Source of the DNA: JBBQZO01 sp038207625 | Lineage (GTDB): Bacteria; Pseudomonadota; Gammaproteobacteria; Burkholderiales; Burkholderiaceae_D | DNA: 64,000 nt | Reading direction: 5' to 3' | NCBI GenBank assembly: GCA_038207625.1 | Contig: JBBQZO010000019.1 | Span: forward strand, 46,066-110,065 | Part shown: in pieces, positions 61,176 to 64,000 of the stretch | Numbering within the stretch: the first letter of the stretch is position 1 | How the letters are laid out: every line of letters begins with the position of its first letter | Made by a program: the position numbers and the translations under genes | The notes under the pieces: model-generated | Told to the model about the DNA's origin: nothing | Databases searched by the model: none | What the model saw: the letters and a program-made list of their open reading frames with translations, nothing else

Positions 61176-62390
61176 TTACTTGGCGCTACGCTGCAACAGG
61201 ATCTCGACGGCCGGCAGGGTCTTGCCTTCCAGGAATTCAAGGAAGGCGCCGCCGCCGGTGGAGATATAACCTATCTTATCGGTGATGTCGTATTTTGCAA
61301 TCGCGGCCAGCGTGTCGCCCCCGCCGGCGATCGAGAATGCCTTCGAGCCGGCGATCGCCAGCGCCAGCGTCTTGGTGCCGTGGCCGAACTGGTCGAACTC
61401 GAACACGCCGACCGGGCCGTTCCAGACGATGGTGCCCGCTTGCGCGATCTGGTCGGCCAGCAGCGCCGCCGTCTGCGGGCCGATGTCGAGGATCATGTCA
61501 TCGTCGGCCACGTCGGCCACCAGCTTCACGGTCGCCACGGCGGTGGGCGAAAATTCTTTCGCGCACACCACGTCGACGGGAATCGGCACTGTCGCGCCAC
61601 GCGCGGCCATCATGTCGATGATGGCGCGCGCTTCCGGTACCAGATCGGCTTCGACCAGCGACTTGCCGATGTTCAGGCCGACCGCTTTCATGAACGTGTT
61701 GGCGATGCCGCCACCGACAATCAGGTTGTCGACCTTGTCGGCCAGCGCCTTCAGGATCGACAGCTTGGACGACACTTTCGAGCCGGCCACGATGGCCAGC
61801 AGCGGCCGAGCGGGCGCGCCCAGCGCCTTGCCCAGCGCGTCCAGTTCGGCCGCCAGCAAGGGACCTGCGCACACCACGGGCGCGAACTTGGCGATGCCGT
61901 GCGTGCTGGCCTCGGCCCGGTGCGCGGTGCCGAACGCGTCGTTGACGTAGATGTCGCACAGCTTGGCCATTTTCTGGGCCAGCTCGTCGCTGTTTTTCTT
62001 TTCGCCCGGATTGACGCGGCAGTTTTCCAGCAACACCACCTGGCCCGCCTGCAGATCCTGCAAGCCGGCGCCGTCGACCCAGTTTTGCACCAGCGTCACC
62101 GGCTGTCCCAGCAACTCGGCCAGACGGGCGGCCACCGGTGCCAGGCTGTCTTCAGGCTTGAACTGGCCCTCGGTCGGACGGCCAAGGTGCGAGGTGACCA
62201 TCACGCGTGCGCCCGCGGCGACGCAAGCGCGGATGGCCGGCACCGACGCGCGGATGCGCGTGTCTTCGGTGATGTTGCCGGCATCGTCTTGCGGCACGTT
62301 CAGGTCGGCGCGGATGAACACGCGCTTGCCGGCCAGTGCGCCTTGGGTGATCAGGTCTTGCAAACGGGTGAAATTGAGGACAGCGTGCAT
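61176..62390 (-). CDS. pgk: Phosphoglycerate kinase
   Basis: 404 aa. KRVFIRADLNVPQD, VMVTSHLGRPTEGQ, VLLENCRVNPGEKKN, YVNDAFGTAHRAEAST, LAIVAGSKVSSKLSIL, IVWNGPVGVFEFDQFGHGT and ISTGGGAFLEFLEGKTLP cover substrate and ATP sites. The common GGAKV loop reads AGSKV here. It converts 1,3-bisphosphoglycerate and ADP to 3-phosphoglycerate and ATP. The ATG at 62390 (MHAVLNF) is the start; a TTG nine bases upstream is unlikely. Confidence 0.97.
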   Translation of the reverse strand: MHAVLNFTRLQDLITQGALAGKRVFIRADLNVPQDDAGNITEDTRIRASVPAIRACVAAGARVMVTSHLGRPTEGQFKPEDSLAPVAARLAELLGQPVTLVQNWVDGAGLQDLQAGQVVLLENCRVNPGEKKNSDELAQKMAKLCDIYVNDAFGTAHRAEASTHGIAKFAPVVCAGPLLAAELDALGKALGAPARPLLAIVAGSKVSSKLSILKALADKVDNLIVGGGIANTFMKAVGLNIGKSLVEADLVPEARAIIDMMAARGATVPIPVDVVCAKEFSPTAVATVKLVADVADDDMILDIGPQTAALLADQIAQAGTIVWNGPVGVFEFDQFGHGTKTLALAIAGSKAFSIAGGGDTLAAIAKYDITDKIGYISTGGGAFLEFLEGKTLPAVEILLQRSAK

Positions 62391-62458
62391 GGCGGCCAAG
62401 GTGTGAGTGGAGGAAAGAGTGCTATTTTACCGCAAGGGCGCGGCGGCTAAACTGTTCT

Positions 62459-62791
62459 CTAGAAAACATGCCAAAGTCGCAATATGGTAAAGAAACCCAT
62501 GCCAAACACGATCGTCTGCAACATGTTGCGGCGTACCAAATAGAAGATGATCGCGGCGATGCCGGCCACCAGTTTCAGGTTCGACAGCGCCACTTGCACG
62601 TGGCCGTCGCCATTCATCAGCAGGTCCGGCGCGATGATCGCCGCCAGCGCGCAGGCCGGCGCGTAACGCAGCATTTCCTGCACCCGGCGCGGTATCGTGA
62701 TGTGGTGACCGACCAGCCAGAACGCGCTGCGGGTGCAGGCCGTGGCCAGCACCATCACGCCGATGACGATCCAGATTTCAAGGTCGGACAT
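62459..62791 (-). CDS. azlD: AzlD-family small subunit of amino-acid exporter
   Basis: 110 aa, almost entirely membrane-embedded. Helices are IWIVIGVMVLATACTRSAFWL, YAPACALAAIIAPDLLM, LKLVAGIAAIIFYLV and MLQTIVFGMGFFTILR. The TR/PR pattern (ACTRSAFW, RRVQEMLRYAP) is characteristic of AzlD. It partners AzlC in export of branched-chain or other amino acids. It overlaps azlC by 14 bases. Confidence 0.93.
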   Translation of the reverse strand: MSDLEIWIVIGVMVLATACTRSAFWLVGHHITIPRRVQEMLRYAPACALAAIIAPDLLMNGDGHVQVALSNLKLVAGIAAIIFYLVRRNMLQTIVFGMGFFTILRLWHVF

Positions 62792-63524
62792 CGCGCTTCC
62801 CCCATTTTTCAGTCAGTTCCTCGACCGCCATCGCGCTGGCCATGCCCAGCACCACGGCCAGCAGCAATCCCAGCTTGTACGGCAGCGCGAACGCCAGCAC
62901 CGCTACTACGCCGGCCACCAGCACGCCGCACAGCGCGGCGCGGTTGGCGATCAACGGCACGGTGATGCAGACGATGGCCAGCGTGCCGGCGAAACCAAGA
63001 CCCCATTCGAGCGGCACGGCGCTACCCAGCAGCACGCCAGCGATCGAGCCGACCTGCCAGGCGGCCCAGTTTGGGTACAGCAAGCCTTTCAGATAGGACA
63101 GCTTGCCCAGCGCCGGCGCCTCGCTCGGGTAGCGTTGCAGGAACAGCGCCACCGTCATGTCGCCGGCCACATAGCCGTAGGCAAAACGCTGGCGCCATGG
63201 CAGGTGGGCAAAATGGGGGGCGAGCAAGGCGGAAAAAATGACGAAACGCAGATTGACCACCAGCGCGGTGGCAAAAATGACCCAGATCGGCGCGTGCGCG
63301 GCGATCAGCGGCAACGATGCCAGCTGGGCCGAGCCGGCGAACACCAGCAAGGTCATGGCCAGCGCCTGCGGCACCGACAGACCGGTCTTGACCATCGCCA
63401 CGCCCACCACCATGCCCCAGGCGCCGATGCCAAACAGCGTCGGCATGCCCACCTTCAGGCCTTCGCGCCAGATGGCTTCGTCATGGTCCGACGGGCGCGC
63501 ATCGGCGCTGTCGACGTGGCTCAT
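62778..63524 (-). CDS. azlC: AzlC-family branched-chain amino-acid exporter large subunit
   Basis: 248 aa with about seven membrane helices. MPTLFGIGAWGMVVGVAMVKTG, AMTLLVFAGSAQLASLPLIA (conserved FAGSAQ), LVVNLRFVIFSALLAPHF (conserved NLR) and GDMTVALFLQR are typical AzlC motifs. Start at ATG 63524; the frame extends to a TTG at 63587. It exports amino acids such as leucine or azaleucine together with AzlD. Confidence 0.94.
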   Translation of the reverse strand: MSHVDSADARPSDHDEAIWREGLKVGMPTLFGIGAWGMVVGVAMVKTGLSVPQALAMTLLVFAGSAQLASLPLIAAHAPIWVIFATALVVNLRFVIFSALLAPHFAHLPWRQRFAYGYVAGDMTVALFLQRYPSEAPALGKLSYLKGLLYPNWAAWQVGSIAGVLLGSAVPLEWGLGFAGTLAIVCITVPLIANRAALCGVLVAGVVAVLAFALPYKLGLLLAVVLGMASAMAVEELTEKWGKRDVRP

Positions 63525-63782
63525 GTGGCTTTGGCGCCACAAACCACGCGGCGACAGAGGTTCTCTCGACACGGGGGCAAGGCGCAAGCTGGCGCAGGCT
63601 GGCTGAAAATGGGATTCATGGTGTGCGTAGTGCGCGCTACCCTACACAGTACAGGCGCGGCCGGCTGTCGAATTATTAAGGCGCTATTTTACCGATGAAT
63701 TGCCGTGTATGCCTGAATGCTTGCCGCAATCCGTTAAAATCGTATCTTTCAACGGGGCAAGCAGCCCCTTTACGGAGCACAC

Positions 63783-64000
63783 ATGAACGACAAAACAATG
63801 CCGGTGGTTGAACTCGATAGCAAGGACTTGCCGGCGCACTGCCCGAATCCAGCCATGCCACTGTGGTCCTCGCACCCGCGCGTGTTCCTCGAATTCGGCC
63901 ATGACGGCCTGGCCAAGTGCCCATACTGCGGCACCGGCTACCGCCTGAAAGCGGGCGTGGTGGGCGGCCCCCACAAGGCAGCACCACAAGTTCCACCATG
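63783..64000 (+). CDS. CHCC zinc-finger protein, cut at the window edge
   Basis: At least 72 codons, open to the right edge. HCPNPAMPLWSSHPRVFLEF followed by CPYCGTGYRLK gives the Cys-His-Cys-Cys zinc ligands of the small PF10276-type proteins (related to the mitochondrial complex I subunit NDUFS6). CGGAGCAC precedes ATG 63783, and a TAAAAT -10 candidate lies near 63735. The gene is divergent from azlC. It may end within a few bases of the edge, since such proteins are about 65-80 aa. Confidence 0.88.
   Translation, partial: MNDKTMPVVELDSKDLPAHCPNPAMPLWSSHPRVFLEFGHDGLAKCPYCGTGYRLKAGVVGGPHKAAPQVPP

Noticed and set aside
56178..62450. Long plus-strand frames (up to 562 codons) opposite tsaC, purC, fba, pyk and pgk
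   Set aside because: All lie antisense to highly conserved metabolic genes and have no domain signature.

Overview
The window looks like a chromosomal stretch of a GC-rich betaproteobacterium, most likely Oxalobacteraceae (Massilia / Duganella / Janthinobacterium type). This is an inference from the family mix: a PEP-CTERM protein, a MaeB malic enzyme, a pgk-pyk-fba-purE-purC-tsaC run, standalone sCache proteins, and very high GC with long spurious antisense frames. No rRNA, tRNA, CRISPR array or complete mobile element was found.

Layout. 1-6057 (-): N-terminal part of a non-ribosomal peptide synthetase running off the left edge (TubC-type docking domain, C-A-T-C-A...). Reading its binding-pocket residues gives a tyrosine-type first module and a Glu/Gln-type second module. 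6.3-10 kb (-): a glycosyltransferase, a half-size HPPD-like VOC protein and a large unknown lipoprotein. 10-16.4 kb: a divergent tripartite efflux set (TolC on -, adaptor and RND pump on +) around a long AT-rich control region. 16.5-20.7 kb: an unusual membrane protein ending in an Ig-like domain, a PEP-CTERM protein, a Cache protein and a GST. 20.8-25.1 kb (-): gmd-rmd-two glycosyltransferases, a GDP-D-rhamnose/polysaccharide operon. 25.4-27.7 kb (-): maeB.

27.9-34 kb: rubrerythrin / rubredoxin / rubredoxin reductase, thiL, a second Cache protein, pncC and an orphan traL-traM-like pair. 34-37.8 kb: a PadR-DUF2812 operon with a strong promoter and palindromes, a heptanucleotide repeat tract, a secreted EEP phosphatase/nuclease, and a zinc-type ArsR/CDF operon behind a 24-bp perfect palindrome. 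37.8-46.4 kb: cysK, two paralogous secreted FKBPs flanking thpR, tcdA, a single-frame hemerythrin-PdxH fusion, a Cfa-type methyltransferase, a glycine-zipper protein, and a TetR/epimerase divergent pair with a clear operator.

46.4-56 kb: a PAS-rich hybrid histidine kinase with an HD-GYP response regulator (likely c-di-GMP signalling), msrA, a flavin reductase, ompW and two secreted lipoprotein esterases. 56-62.4 kb (-): core metabolism in transcription order pgk, pyk, fba, purE, purC, tsaC, with no purK. 62.4-63.5 kb (-): AzlCD-type amino-acid exporter. The right edge cuts a small CHCC zinc-finger gene.

The items most worth a second look are the hemerythrin-PdxH fusion, the orphan TraL/TraM pair, the Tyr-Glx NRPS, a 38-bp tandem duplication shared by two convergent gene ends, and the membrane protein with a C-terminal Ig-like domain.
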